Assembly (NCBI GenBank): GCA_020845575.1
Contig: JADLFL010000072.1
Coordinates: forward strand, 62,001-126,000
Direction: 5' to 3'
DNA length: 64,000 nucleotides
Source: Acidobacteriota bacterium
GTDB taxonomy: Bacteria > Acidobacteriota > Vicinamibacteria > Vicinamibacterales > Vicinamibacteraceae
In this document: positions 25,620 through 34,025 of the stretch, piece by piece
Position numbering within the stretch: position 1 is the first letter of the stretch
Layout: every line of letters begins with the position of its first letter
Notes under the pieces: model-generated
What the model saw: the letters and a program-made list of their open reading frames with translations, nothing else
The model's database searches: none
Told to the model about the DNA's origin: nothing
Translations under genes and position numbers: made by a program

Positions 25620-26978
25620 GTGTCCCTCAACTACCTCGCCACGCACTACCGCTGCTCGTGGCCGTGGAACACGGCCGTGATGCTGTGCGATGGCCGGCTC
25701 GTGTGCGGCTGCGCCGATCCGTACGGCAAGCGCGTCCTCGGCGACGCGCGCACCGCGTCTGTGGGCGACATCTGGACGGGCCCCACGGCGTCGACGCTGC
25801 GACGCGAGCTCAACGCCGGCGGGTCGGAGTTCTGCGGCGACTGCCCCCTCAAGCTGCCGCTCGCCGAAGACGAGATGCCGCCGCAGCGGTCGCTCGACGC
25901 GGGACCGTTGCCGTCGCGGATGTACGTCGAGTGCACGGCCGCGTGCAACGTGTCGTGTCTCGATTCGTGCTGCGCACCCGAGACGGGCATCGCGCGCACG
26001 CGCCAGGCGGGCATGCTCGACGTGGATCTGTTCCGCCGCGTGCTGGCCGAAGTGGGCCCGACGCTCGAGCGCATCGATTTCTTCAACTACGGCGAAGCGT
26101 TCCTGCACAAGCGCGCCGTCGAGATGTGCGAGCTCGTCAAGCGCGAGTACCCGCACATCTACCTGTACACGTCCACCAACGGCGGCGCGCTCAACGAGGA
26201 GTCGGCGCGGCGGCTGGTGCGGTCGGGGATAGACGAGGTCACGTTCTCGGTGGACGGCGCGTCGCAGGACGTCTACGCCACGTACCGGCAGCGCGGGCGC
26301 TTCGACCACGTGATGAAGAACCTGCGCGCGGTGATGGACGAGAAGCGCGCGCTCGGCACCGACGTGCCGTTCGTCAACTGGCGCTACATCCTCTTCACCT
26401 GGAACGACAACGACACCGAGATGCAGCGCGCCCGCGCGCTCGCCGCCGAGATCGGCGTGGATCGCCTGTGCTGGGAGATCACCGATCACCCCGAGCACGC
26501 GTTCTCGCGCCGCTTCGCGCCGGGCACGCCCGACTGGGCGCGCATCAGGCACCAGGTGTGGGACGACAACCACCTCGGGAGCGCGATTCCAGGCACCACG
26601 CCGCGCGCGCGCATCGAGGTGCGCGGCCCGTCGCGTCAGGACACGCTGACGCATCAGGCTGGCGTCCCGCTCGCGCTCGACCTGCGCGTGCGCAACCTGT
26701 GCCAGCGTCCGTTCCCGCACACGGCGACGTACGGCCGTCGACTCGTGCGGGTCGGCGCCAAGTTGCTCGACGCCGATCGCGAGTTGCAGGATCGCGACTT
26801 CGCACGGTCGTCACTCCCCGCGACGGTCGCTCCCGGCGGGTGGCAGGACCTCCGCATGGAGATCCCCGCGCTGTCGCCAGGCCACTACCACCTGAAGCTC
26901 GACCTCGTGAGCGAAGGCGTCGACTGGTTCGAGTCCTGCGGCTCGGAGATCACCCTGAAGGCGCTGCAGGTCACGTAG
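25620..26978 (+). CDS. Radical SAM protein with N-terminal SPASM-like domain and C-terminal Ig-like domain
   Basis: 452 residues. The order of domains is reversed from most SPASM enzymes. Residues ~10-80 look like a SPASM region (CSWPWNTAVMLCDGRLVCGC and later CGDCPLKLP). The radical SAM barrel begins near residue 105 with Cys at CTAACNVSCLDSCC. Spacing there is CX3CX3CX3CC, not the usual CX3CX2C. Later strands include FFNYGEAFLH and SGIDEVTFSVDGASQDVYAT. The C-terminal ~110 residues (RQDTLTHQAGVPLALDLRVR; LSPGHYHLKLDLVSEGVDWF) resemble the beta-sandwich domain attached to some polysaccharide-export and glycosyltransferase proteins. The substrate is unknown. GTG start 3 bp after the orphan gene. 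Confidence 0.85.
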   Translation: MSLNYLATHYRCSWPWNTAVMLCDGRLVCGCADPYGKRVLGDARTASVGDIWTGPTASTLRRELNAGGSEFCGDCPLKLPLAEDEMPPQRSLDAGPLPSRMYVECTAACNVSCLDSCCAPETGIARTRQAGMLDVDLFRRVLAEVGPTLERIDFFNYGEAFLHKRAVEMCELVKREYPHIYLYTSTNGGALNEESARRLVRSGIDEVTFSVDGASQDVYATYRQRGRFDHVMKNLRAVMDEKRALGTDVPFVNWRYILFTWNDNDTEMQRARALAAEIGVDRLCWEITDHPEHAFSRRFAPGTPDWARIRHQVWDDNHLGSAIPGTTPRARIEVRGPSRQDTLTHQAGVPLALDLRVRNLCQRPFPHTATYGRRLVRVGAKLLDADRELQDRDFARSSLPATVAPGGWQDLRMEIPALSPGHYHLKLDLVSEGVDWFESCGSEITLKALQVT

Positions 26979-26979
26979 G

Positions 26980-26994
26980 AGCGCCTGCGGCGCT
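26980..26994 (+). terminator. Possible terminator hairpin after the radical SAM gene
   Basis: AGCGCC-TGC-GGCGCT begins 2 bp after the stop at 26978. There is no T-tract, so intrinsic termination would be inefficient. Confidence 0.35.
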
Positions 26995-27261
26995 TCGTTG
27001 CGGCACTGGCAACCGGCAATCCATCTTCGCGCTTCGCGCCACGGCGCGACAGGTTGTCCGGCAGTCAGTGCACCGCGCCGGGGATGTCCAGCCTGCCTAT
27101 GGGTTCGAGCAGTCGCGCTTGTCCATCCTTCGTCCGCGCGTAGTCCCCTTCCGGGATGAGCCTTGCGCCGGGCGTGGTGCTCAGTGGCTGCATTCCTCCA
27201 CATCCGATGGACACGCGTCAAGAGAGGCGGCGCTCCGCTCGCACGTGCCTCTCCCATAGAT

Positions 27262-27317
27262 GTAGGGGCGCCCCTTGTGGGTGCCCGCGAACGGGCGGCC
27301 ACAAGGGCCGTCCCTAC
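27262..27317. repeat. 56-nt long imperfect hairpin element
   Basis: Arms of about 26 bp pair with only a few mismatches or wobbles around a 4-nt loop (27288-27291); the ends are GTAGGG and CCCTAC. A partial copy of the left arm lies at 62647-62672 upstream of gltB, so this is a dispersed element. No transposase is nearby. Confidence 0.8.
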
Positions 27318-27370
27318 GCACGTCTCTCCATCAGGACGGGTACGCGCCGCGGCAGGACAGAGGGCCGCCG

Positions 27371-28030
27371 CTACTGGAAGTGCGTCGTGACGTTGCGGGC
27401 GACGAGGGTGTCGGCTTTCGCGAGGGTGCGGGCCTTCGCGAGGTGCGCGGTGTGCTGCGCGCGTGCGGCGGGGCGCTCGGTGATCAGCGCGGCGGCAAAC
27501 TGCAGGCCGGCGTCATCGGGCTTCAGCGCGAGCGCCGACTTCACGAGCGCGTAGCCGTCGACGCCATCGATGGACGCCTTGACCTTCACGCCGCCATCGC
27601 CGAGTTGCCTGTACGTCTCCACGAGATAGCCGTAGTCGAACGACGCGAGCGCTTCAGCGGACGATGTCGGCGACGTCACGCTGCGGGCCGCGAGCGCGCG
27701 CAGCAGCCGCGACGCCAGCGCCGCATCGTCCACCGAGTACGCCGACGCGCGACGCAGCGTCTCCATGCGCACGATGACGGGCGTCTGCGGCGTGAGAAGG
27801 GCGAGCGTGTCGTCGACGAGCCGGGACGTGTCGTACGACGCGAGTGTCGCCTGCCATCCTCGCCAGCCTTCGCTCGTGTTGCCGAACGGCAGCGACGTCG
27901 CCGTGCCGATGTCGAACGGATGGCAGATGAGCGGCGGCCCCGCAAGCGCCGGGAGTGGCGACGTCAGCAACAACGCCGTGGTGGCAAGAACGACTCGACG
28001 GGTGGTGGACATCGCGTGCTTGGTGAACAT
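27371..28030 (-). CDS. Secreted protein of unknown function
   Basis: 219 residues. The ATG at 28030 is fixed by a strong ribosome site, AGGAGG at 28036-28041 (5 nt spacing). A Sec signal follows (STTRRVVLATTALLLTSPLP, cleaving after ALA). The mature protein begins GPPLICHPFDIGTATSLPFG with one Cys. The rest is Ala/Leu-rich and helical, partly TPR-like near the C-terminus (YALVKSALALKPDDAGLQFA). Third gene of the sigma/FecR-type cassette on the same strand. Function unknown; it may be the main output of that regulator. Confidence 0.78.
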   Translation of the reverse strand: MFTKHAMSTTRRVVLATTALLLTSPLPALAGPPLICHPFDIGTATSLPFGNTSEGWRGWQATLASYDTSRLVDDTLALLTPQTPVIVRMETLRRASAYSVDDAALASRLLRALAARSVTSPTSSAEALASFDYGYLVETYRQLGDGGVKVKASIDGVDGYALVKSALALKPDDAGLQFAAALITERPAARAQHTAHLAKARTLAKADTLVARNVTTHFQ

Positions 28031-28035
28031 GTGAA

Positions 28036-28041
28036 CCTCCT
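28036..28041 (-). promoter_or_regulatory. Strong ribosome binding site
   Basis: AGGAGG on the minus strand, 5 nt before the ATG at 28030; it decides the start of the secreted-protein gene. Confidence 0.75.
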
Positions 28042-28191
28042 GGAATCGGGAACGCACCAGGAAGGACGCGACACGCGCACCGCTGTTAACGCGACGTCGT
28101 CATTCACTCACCCTCACATCATGGCCGCGGCTTCGCGCCTGCTGCGCCACGGCGAGGCAGGCATTCCCGGCATTACAGCATCGCGGCATTC

Positions 28192-29229
28192 TCACGAGCC
28201 CGGATTCCACTGCTGGCGCCACGTACGCCACCAGTCGGCGCTGCCGAGGCCGAGTGCGGTCCACCATGCGTCGCGCATCGCACGATCGCCGGTGAGGACA
28301 CCCTCACGCGTGACACCCTCGGGCATCGGCACGAGCGCAGCCAGACGATCCACCACGCGCGGTACCAGCGTGGCGTCGACGCGATCGATCAGGTGCCAGA
28401 GCGTCAGCGCGTCTTCGGGTCGTGCGTCACGCAGCACGACGCCGAGCGGCGTCTCCTGCTCCGCCGCAGACGACGTGCGATCGATGACGTCGATGGCCGC
28501 GCGCAGCGTGTCTGGCGCGTCGGTGTATGTCGGTGTGCCAGGACCGATCCCCGGCCACGTGCGTCCCGTCGCGCCCGCAGGAATGAACGCCTCGCGGCCG
28601 CGGTGCTCGAAGCCCACCCATCCGCCCTGGACGGTGATCAGCCCGCTGCCGTCCTCGTTGACGGTGAGGGTGTACGCACATCCCAGATCGATGGCCGTCG
28701 CAGACGGCGTGTCGATCACGAACTGGCCGGGCGGCGCCCAGATCTGCGCTTCGATGGTGCCCCGCGTCAACTCGGCGCGATGCGCACCGGACTCCGCCGT
28801 CATCACGCGCAGCCGCGATGCAGGCGCCATCTCCAGTCTGCCGATCTTCCCGACGAACATCACCGTCGACGACTCCGCCGCCGTCTCCACCCATCGTCCC
28901 GGCGCGACCGTCTCGCGGCTTGCCAGCGGTGCGGCAGCCATGGTGGCCACGCCGTCGACGCGCGCAACGCGCCACGGATCGCTTACGGAATCACGACGCG
29001 GCGCAAGCCACGCCACGCCGATCGAGACGATGAGCAGGGCCGCTGCCGCAGCCAGCGACCACCACGGCGGCGTGAGGCTCGACGCCGCTGGTGGCAGCGA
29101 CAGCGGCGGCAGTTCATCCGGCGGCGCAGCCGACAGCGTGGCCAGGAGTCGTTCGAGTCGTGCGACGTCCGGGTCGGCGGGTCCGCTGCGGTCCCACAGA
29201 TACGGCTCCTCGTCCATCGGTTCCATCAC
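28192..29229 (-). CDS. FecR-like membrane regulator
   Basis: 345 residues. A cytoplasmic N-terminus of about 55 residues leads to one transmembrane helix (SLAAAAALLIVSIGVAWLA). The periplasmic FecR-type domain follows, with VDGVATMAAAPLASRETVAP and the FecR hallmark strand run: ELTRGTIEAQIWAPPGQFVI then DTPSATAIDLGCAYTLTVNE, and QGGWVGFEHRGREAFIPAGA. Such proteins control a cognate ECF sigma factor. Its GTG start overlaps the sigma stop as GTGA at 29226-29229; an ATG directly follows. The C-terminal 100 residues contain no family I recognise. Confidence 0.85.
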   Translation of the reverse strand: MMEPMDEEPYLWDRSGPADPDVARLERLLATLSAAPPDELPPLSLPPAASSLTPPWWSLAAAAALLIVSIGVAWLAPRRDSVSDPWRVARVDGVATMAAAPLASRETVAPGRWVETAAESSTVMFVGKIGRLEMAPASRLRVMTAESGAHRAELTRGTIEAQIWAPPGQFVIDTPSATAIDLGCAYTLTVNEDGSGLITVQGGWVGFEHRGREAFIPAGATGRTWPGIGPGTPTYTDAPDTLRAAIDVIDRTSSAAEQETPLGVVLRDARPEDALTLWHLIDRVDATLVPRVVDRLAALVPMPEGVTREGVLTGDRAMRDAWWTALGLGSADWWRTWRQQWNPGS

Positions 29230-29849
29230 GCGGATCCTCGGTGCTGGCGCGCGGTGAGTGCGTCACGCAGCAGCTTCATGCCTCGACACAGGTTGACCCG
29301 CACCGACTCCGGCGTGAGCCCCGTGCGCGCGGCGATCTCCGGTCCCGTCAGCCCTTCCACGAGCCGCAGCACCAGCGTGTCGCGATACGCGGGTGGCAGC
29401 GCCCTGATCGCGTCGAGCGCCTGTCTGGCCTCGAGGCGATCGTCGGCACGTACCTCCGCACTCGCGACGCGATCGACGGGGGCCGTGCCAGTCCCGTCGA
29501 ACGCCGCCACGATGAACCCGTGCCTGTCTGCGGCGGCGTAACGCCGCACGCGATCGATGCGCGCATGCCTGGCGATGGTCACGAGCCATCCGGCGAACGC
29601 CGCGGCGTCGCGCAGCGTCGACAATCGCTGCCATGCGGTCAGGAAGACGTCCTGGACGAGATCGTCCACGTCCGCGCGCGTCGCCCGTGCGAGCAGCACG
29701 CCATGGACTACGCGCGCATGACGACGGTAGAGCGCGTCGAAGGCCGCAGCATCACCTGCACGCGCCGCTTCCACGAGCGGTGCATCGTCTGCCGGCACCC
29801 ACGCCACGGGCCGCGGCGCCGGACCATCCATATGGGTCGATGACGGCAC
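29226..29849 (-). CDS. ECF RNA polymerase sigma factor
   Basis: 207 residues with region 2 (ADVDDLVQDVFLTAWQRLST, then AFAGWLVTIARHARIDRVRR) and region 4 (LTGPEIAARTGLTPESVRVN). Two starts are possible: GTG at 29849 and ATG at 29831. The FecR-type gene overlaps its stop, marking a cognate pair that probably drives the secreted-protein gene further down. Third ECF sigma gene of the window. A heptamer repeat array lies just upstream. Confidence 0.88.
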   Translation of the reverse strand: MPSSTHMDGPAPRPVAWVPADDAPLVEAARAGDAAAFDALYRRHARVVHGVLLARATRADVDDLVQDVFLTAWQRLSTLRDAAAFAGWLVTIARHARIDRVRRYAAADRHGFIVAAFDGTGTAPVDRVASAEVRADDRLEARQALDAIRALPPAYRDTLVLRLVEGLTGPEIAARTGLTPESVRVNLCRGMKLLRDALTARQHRGSA

Positions 29850-29884
29850 GTGCTGAAATTCAGGACGCAGGGAAGCGGGAGAGC

Positions 29885-29941
29885 GTTAACCGGCAACCGG
29901 CAACCGGCAAACGGCATACGGCAAACGGCAAACCGGCAACC
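29885..29941. repeat. 7-bp tandem repeat array (about 8 units)
   Basis: GTTAACC followed by GGCAACC, GGCAACC, GGCAAAC, GGCATAC, GGCAAAC, GGCAAAC and GGCAACC, with one extra base before the last unit. It lies in the gap between lpxC and the ECF sigma gene and is the same heptamer type as the one inside trmFO, on the opposite strand. Confidence 0.9.
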
Positions 29942-29968
29942 GGTCAGTCAGCAGGCAGACATCACCGA

Positions 29969-29989
29969 CCGCCGGATGACATCCGGCGG
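29969..29989. repeat. REP-like palindrome
   Basis: CCGCCGGAT-GAC-ATCCGGCGG, a perfect 9-bp stem with a 3-nt loop, followed by CTACA. Related elements lie at 44928-44948 and 44963-44983. Confidence 0.85.
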
Positions 29990-30009
29990 CTACACGTCAG
30001 CGGGCGATA

Positions 30010-30918
30010 TCAGTTCCTGAACGCGGGCTCGACGGCGATGGGCATGCCCACGAGATCGGTGACCGACTCGGGGGTCTCGACGTAGGTCCAGGCGTCGCGC
30101 TGTTCGAGCAGGGTGCTGCCGAGGGCGGTATGCAGGGCGTGCCCGCCGCGGTGCGCGACGACGTGGCCGATGATCGGCGCACCGATGAGCGCGAGATCGC
30201 CAATCGCGTCGAGGATCTTGTGGCGGACGAACTCGTCCTCGAAGCGGAGCGTGTTGTTGAGCACGCCCGTCTCGCCGAGCACGACGGCGTTGTCGAGCGA
30301 GCCACCGAGCGTCAGGCCTTGCTGGCGCAGCATTTCCAGGTCCTTCAGGAACCCGAACGTGCGCGCGGGCGCGAGATCCTCGGCGAACGTGTCGGCCGTG
30401 ACGACGATCGAACGGCTCTGGTTGCGCAGGAGCGGGTGATCGAAGCTGATGGTGTAGCTGATGCGGAACTCGTCGGACGGGTAGATGGCGATGTGCTTGT
30501 CGCCGCGAGCCAGGCTCACGGGCCGCAGCACCTTCAGGAACCGGCGCGACGCGCTCAGCTTCTTGATGCCGGCCTCCTGGAGCAGGTACACGAACGGCGC
30601 CGCGCTGCCGTCCATGATGGGCACCTCAGGCGTGTTGAGCTCGATGGCGACGTTGTCGAGGCCCTGACTCACGAGGGCCGCGAGCAGATGCTCGACGGTT
30701 TCCACGCTGGCACCGGCAAAGGACAGCCCCGTCGCGTAATTGAGACTCGCGACGTGCTCCAGGCGAGCCGGAATCTCGAGCCCCCCAAGGTCGGCGCGAC
30801 GGAAGCGGATGCCGTAGTCGGCAGGGGCGGGACGGAGCGTCATCGTGACGCGGTGGCCGGAATGCAACCCGATTCCGGCACAGGTGATGGAACGACGAAG
30901 AGTCCGCTGCGATGTCAT
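30010..30918 (-). CDS. lpxC: UDP-3-O-acyl-N-acetylglucosamine deacetylase
   Basis: A 302-residue zinc enzyme for the committed step of lipid A synthesis, so the organism makes an LPS outer membrane. Zinc ligands are visible: H77 in SVETVEHLLAAL, and His/Asp in FVRHKILDAIGDLAL. The catalytic His lies in HRGGHALHTAL, and TFGFLKDLEMLRQQGLTLGG is the substrate loop. The length is typical of single LpxC proteins (not fused to FabZ). The REP-like palindrome 20 bp beyond its stop may end transcription. Confidence 0.95.
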   Translation of the reverse strand: MTSQRTLRRSITCAGIGLHSGHRVTMTLRPAPADYGIRFRRADLGGLEIPARLEHVASLNYATGLSFAGASVETVEHLLAALVSQGLDNVAIELNTPEVPIMDGSAAPFVYLLQEAGIKKLSASRRFLKVLRPVSLARGDKHIAIYPSDEFRISYTISFDHPLLRNQSRSIVVTADTFAEDLAPARTFGFLKDLEMLRQQGLTLGGSLDNAVVLGETGVLNNTLRFEDEFVRHKILDAIGDLALIGAPIIGHVVAHRGGHALHTALGSTLLEQRDAWTYVETPESVTDLVGMPIAVEPAFRN

Positions 30919-31113
30919 TCAGCTCTCAGATCCAAGGGCGCCGATGGCCGCCGGCCGCGTAGAAGCAAGACTGATACCGTAGCGATGACTCTCACGAGAA
31001 GTCTCGCAAACCATTCCAGCGACGGCAGTTGTACTCGAGATGCTCATCCGGGACCCGTTCCAGCGAGAGGTCACTGTTGCGCTCGTGACACGCCATTCCC
31101 TGATTGACTGTGG

Positions 31114-33981
31114 CTAGGCAACCACACTGACGTCTCGGCTCCGTCCTCGTCGACCTGTAGGGGCCATTGACGATTCGGCCAGAAACGCCCCCGTATGCGA
31201 CCCCCTGACGCGCGCCACCTGCTCAGGTGTACCTTGCGCCACCACGTGTCCCCCGCCCCGTCCGCCCTCCGGTCCGAGGTCGATCACGTGATCGGCCGAT
31301 CGGATGACGTCGAGGTTGTGCTCGATCACGACGATGGTGTTGCCCTGCTCGACGAGTTGGTGCAGCACGTCGAGCAGACGCGCCACGTCCTCGAAGTGCA
31401 ACCCCGTCGTCGGCTCGTCGAGGATGTAGAGCGTGCGGCCCGTGCCGCGTCGCGACAGCTCCTTGGCCAGCTTCACCCGCTGTGCTTCGCCACCACTCAG
31501 CGTCGTGGCCGACTGCCCCAGTTCGACGTACCCGAGGCCCACCTGCTGCAGCGTCCGCAGCTTGTTGGCGATCGACGGGAAGCTCTCGAGCAGCGGCAGC
31601 GCCTGATCGACCGTGAGCTCGAGCACGTCGGCGATCGACTTCCCGCGATAGCGCACCTCGAGCGTCTCGCGGTTGTAACGCCGGCCCTTGCATTGCTCGC
31701 ACGTCACGTACACATCGGGCAGGAAGTGCATCTCGATGGCCATCACGCCGTCGCCCTGACACGCTTCGCAGCGGCCACCCTTGACGTTGAACGAGAACCG
31801 CCCCGGTTTGTAGCCACGCTGGCGCGATTCGGGCAGCATCGCGAACAGATCCCTGATGAACGTGAACAGGCCGATGTAGGTGGCCGGGTTGCTCCGCGGC
31901 GTGCGGCCGATCGGCGACTGATCGATCTGGATCACCTTGTCGACGTGCTGCAGCCCGTCGATCCTGTCGTGCGCGCCGGGCGGGTCCGTCGCCCGATACA
32001 GTTCCTTCGCAAGGCGCTTGTACACGATCTCGTTGACGAGCGTGCTCTTGCCGGATCCGCTGACGCCCGTGACGGCGATGAACAGGCCCAGCGGAAAGTT
32101 CACGTCGAGCCCCTGCAGGTTGTTCTCGCGCGCCCCGGTGACGCGCAGCACGGCCTGGCCCGCGCGGCGGCGCGTACGCGGGGCGGCAATCGTCTTCTCG
32201 CCGCGCAGGTACTCACCCGTCACGCTACCGGGCGCCTCGGCGATGAGCGACGCGGGCGTACCCTGGAACAGCAGCTCGCCGCCGTGCTCGCCGGCACCCG
32301 GACCGAGGTCCACGACATAGTCGGCCGTGCGGATCGTCTCCTCGTCGTGTTCCACCACGAGCACGGTGTTGCCCAGATCGCGCAGGCGTTCGAGCGTGTG
32401 CAACAGCCGGCGGTTGTCGCGCTGGTGCAGGCCGATGGACGGTTCGTCGAGCACGTACAGCACGCCGCTCAGGCTCGATCCGATCTGCGTGGCGAGCCTG
32501 ATGCGCTGCCCTTCGCCGCCCGACAGCGTCGCCGCCGATCGCGCCAGCGTGAGATAGCCGACGCCCACGTCGTTCAGGAAGCGCAGACGTTCGCGAATCT
32601 CCTTGAGGATGCGCCCGGCGATCAGCTCCTCGCGCGGCGCCAGTTCCATGGCGTCGAACACGAGCGACGACTCGCTCACGGGCAGCGCCGTGAGATCGAC
32701 GATCGTGTGGCCTTTGACGCGCACCGCGCGGCTCTCGGGTTTCAGTCTCGCGCCTTCGCACGCCTGGCACGTCGACAGCGCACGATACGGCTCGAGCGCC
32801 TCGCGATCGCTCCAGGTGCCGGCCTCGTAGCGCCTGCGCAGGTTCGGCAGCAGGCCTTCGAAATCGGCGCCGAACGGATCGGCAGGCGTCTTCTTACGCT
32901 TCGAAGACGCGGCAGGTGCACCCGGTGCGCCGAAGAGCAGGACGTCGCGCTGCTTCCGCGTCAGCTTGCGCACGGGGACGGCGGGGTCGATGCCGTGCGC
33001 CTCGTGCAGGCGCGCGAGCGCCGTCGCGATCGACTTCGCGTCGCCGCGCGCCCACGGTTCGACGGCGCCCTCGGATAACGACAACCCGGGATCGGGGATC
33101 ACGCGATCCGGATCGAAGTCGTACACCGAGCCAAGACCCTGGCAGCCTGCACATGCGCCGTGCGGAGAATTGAACGAGAACGCGCGCGGCGTGAGTTCCG
33201 GCACGCTGATGCCGCAGTCGGCGCATGCGAGCCGTCGCGAGAACAGGCGGTCGCCGCCGTCCCACGTGTTGATGATGACGAGGTCGTCGGCGAGCGCAAG
33301 GGCCGTCTCGATCGACTCGCCGAGCCGCCGCTCCATCCCCGGCTTCACGATGAGGCGATCCACCACGACGTCGATCGTGTGGTTACGGCGCTTGTCGAGG
33401 ACGATGTCGTCCTCGAGCGAGCAGAGCTCGCCATCGACGCGGGCGCGCGTGAAGCCGCGCTGCCGCCACGCCGCCAGCTCCTTCTTGAACTCGCCCTTGC
33501 GGCCGCGCACCACGGGCGCCAGCACGTTGATGCGCTCATCGCCCGGGAACTGGCGTGCGAGGTCGAGGATGCGGTCCACCGACTGGCTCGCGATCGGCTG
33601 TCCGCACCGCGGGCAGTGCGGATCGCCGAGGTTGGCAAAGAGCAGGCGGAGGTAGTCGTAGATCTCGGTGACGGTGCCCACCGTCGATCGCGGGTTGGAC
33701 GCCGTGGTCTTCTGCTCGATGGAGATGGCCGGCGAGAGCCCGTCGATGAGGTCGACGTCGGGCTTCTCCATCTGCTCCAGGAACTGGCGCGCGTACGCCG
33801 ACATCGACTCCACGTAGCGCCGCTGCCCTTCGGCGTAGATGGTGTCGAAGGCGAGCGAGGACTTGCCCGACCCCGAAAGGCCGGTGATGACCACGAGTCG
33901 ATCGCGAGGGAGATCGACGTCGATGTTCTTCAGGTTGTGGACGCGCGCGCCGCGCACCGAGATGCGCTCGTCGAAGGTCAT
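31114..33981 (-). CDS. uvrA: UvrABC system protein A
   Basis: A 955-residue damage-recognition ATPase of nucleotide excision repair. Two ABC modules: Walker [10 protein letters not shown] (34-42) and GVSGSGKST (~635), each with an insertion, plus signatures [12 protein letters not shown] and [16 protein letters not shown]. Zinc-finger Cys sets appear as [13 protein letters not shown]...CAGCQG, and CEACQGDG...CEQCKG. ATG at 33981 is preceded by the family-typical start [20 protein letters not shown]; the frame is open upstream without homology and overlaps the next gene. Complete, with all key residues. Confidence 0.97.
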   Translation of the reverse strand: MTFDERISVRGARVHNLKNIDVDLPRDRLVVITGLSGSGKSSLAFDTIYAEGQRRYVESMSAYARQFLEQMEKPDVDLIDGLSPAISIEQKTTASNPRSTVGTVTEIYDYLRLLFANLGDPHCPRCGQPIASQSVDRILDLARQFPGDERINVLAPVVRGRKGEFKKELAAWRQRGFTRARVDGELCSLEDDIVLDKRRNHTIDVVVDRLIVKPGMERRLGESIETALALADDLVIINTWDGGDRLFSRRLACADCGISVPELTPRAFSFNSPHGACAGCQGLGSVYDFDPDRVIPDPGLSLSEGAVEPWARGDAKSIATALARLHEAHGIDPAVPVRKLTRKQRDVLLFGAPGAPAASSKRKKTPADPFGADFEGLLPNLRRRYEAGTWSDREALEPYRALSTCQACEGARLKPESRAVRVKGHTIVDLTALPVSESSLVFDAMELAPREELIAGRILKEIRERLRFLNDVGVGYLTLARSAATLSGGEGQRIRLATQIGSSLSGVLYVLDEPSIGLHQRDNRRLLHTLERLRDLGNTVLVVEHDEETIRTADYVVDLGPGAGEHGGELLFQGTPASLIAEAPGSVTGEYLRGEKTIAAPRTRRRAGQAVLRVTGARENNLQGLDVNFPLGLFIAVTGVSGSGKSTLVNEIVYKRLAKELYRATDPPGAHDRIDGLQHVDKVIQIDQSPIGRTPRSNPATYIGLFTFIRDLFAMLPESRQRGYKPGRFSFNVKGGRCEACQGDGVMAIEMHFLPDVYVTCEQCKGRRYNRETLEVRYRGKSIADVLELTVDQALPLLESFPSIANKLRTLQQVGLGYVELGQSATTLSGGEAQRVKLAKELSRRGTGRTLYILDEPTTGLHFEDVARLLDVLHQLVEQGNTIVVIEHNLDVIRSADHVIDLGPEGGRGGGHVVAQGTPEQVARVRGSHTGAFLAESSMAPTGRRGRSRDVSVVA

Positions 33982-34025
33982 GGGCAAGGTCTGGGTCCGT
34001 GTGGCAGGCCCAATCGGTGATTGTA

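Larger units (their letters stand above)
26979..27370. other. 392-bp intergenic region with hairpins, no convincing gene
   Basis: The gap separates converging genes. It holds a GC-rich hairpin immediately after the radical SAM stop (26980-26994), a short trace of heptamer repeat near 27007, and the long hairpin at 27262-27317. No frame here has coding character beyond what chance gives in GC-rich DNA. Confidence 0.6.

Noticed and set aside
27255..27330. tRNA or small-RNA gene
   Set aside because: A single long hairpin, not a cloverleaf, with no anticodon arm or CCA end; treated as a dispersed palindrome.
30919..31113. Gene or mobile-element remnant between lpxC and uvrA
   Set aside because: 195 bp with no inverted ends, no transposase similarity and no coding character in either strand.
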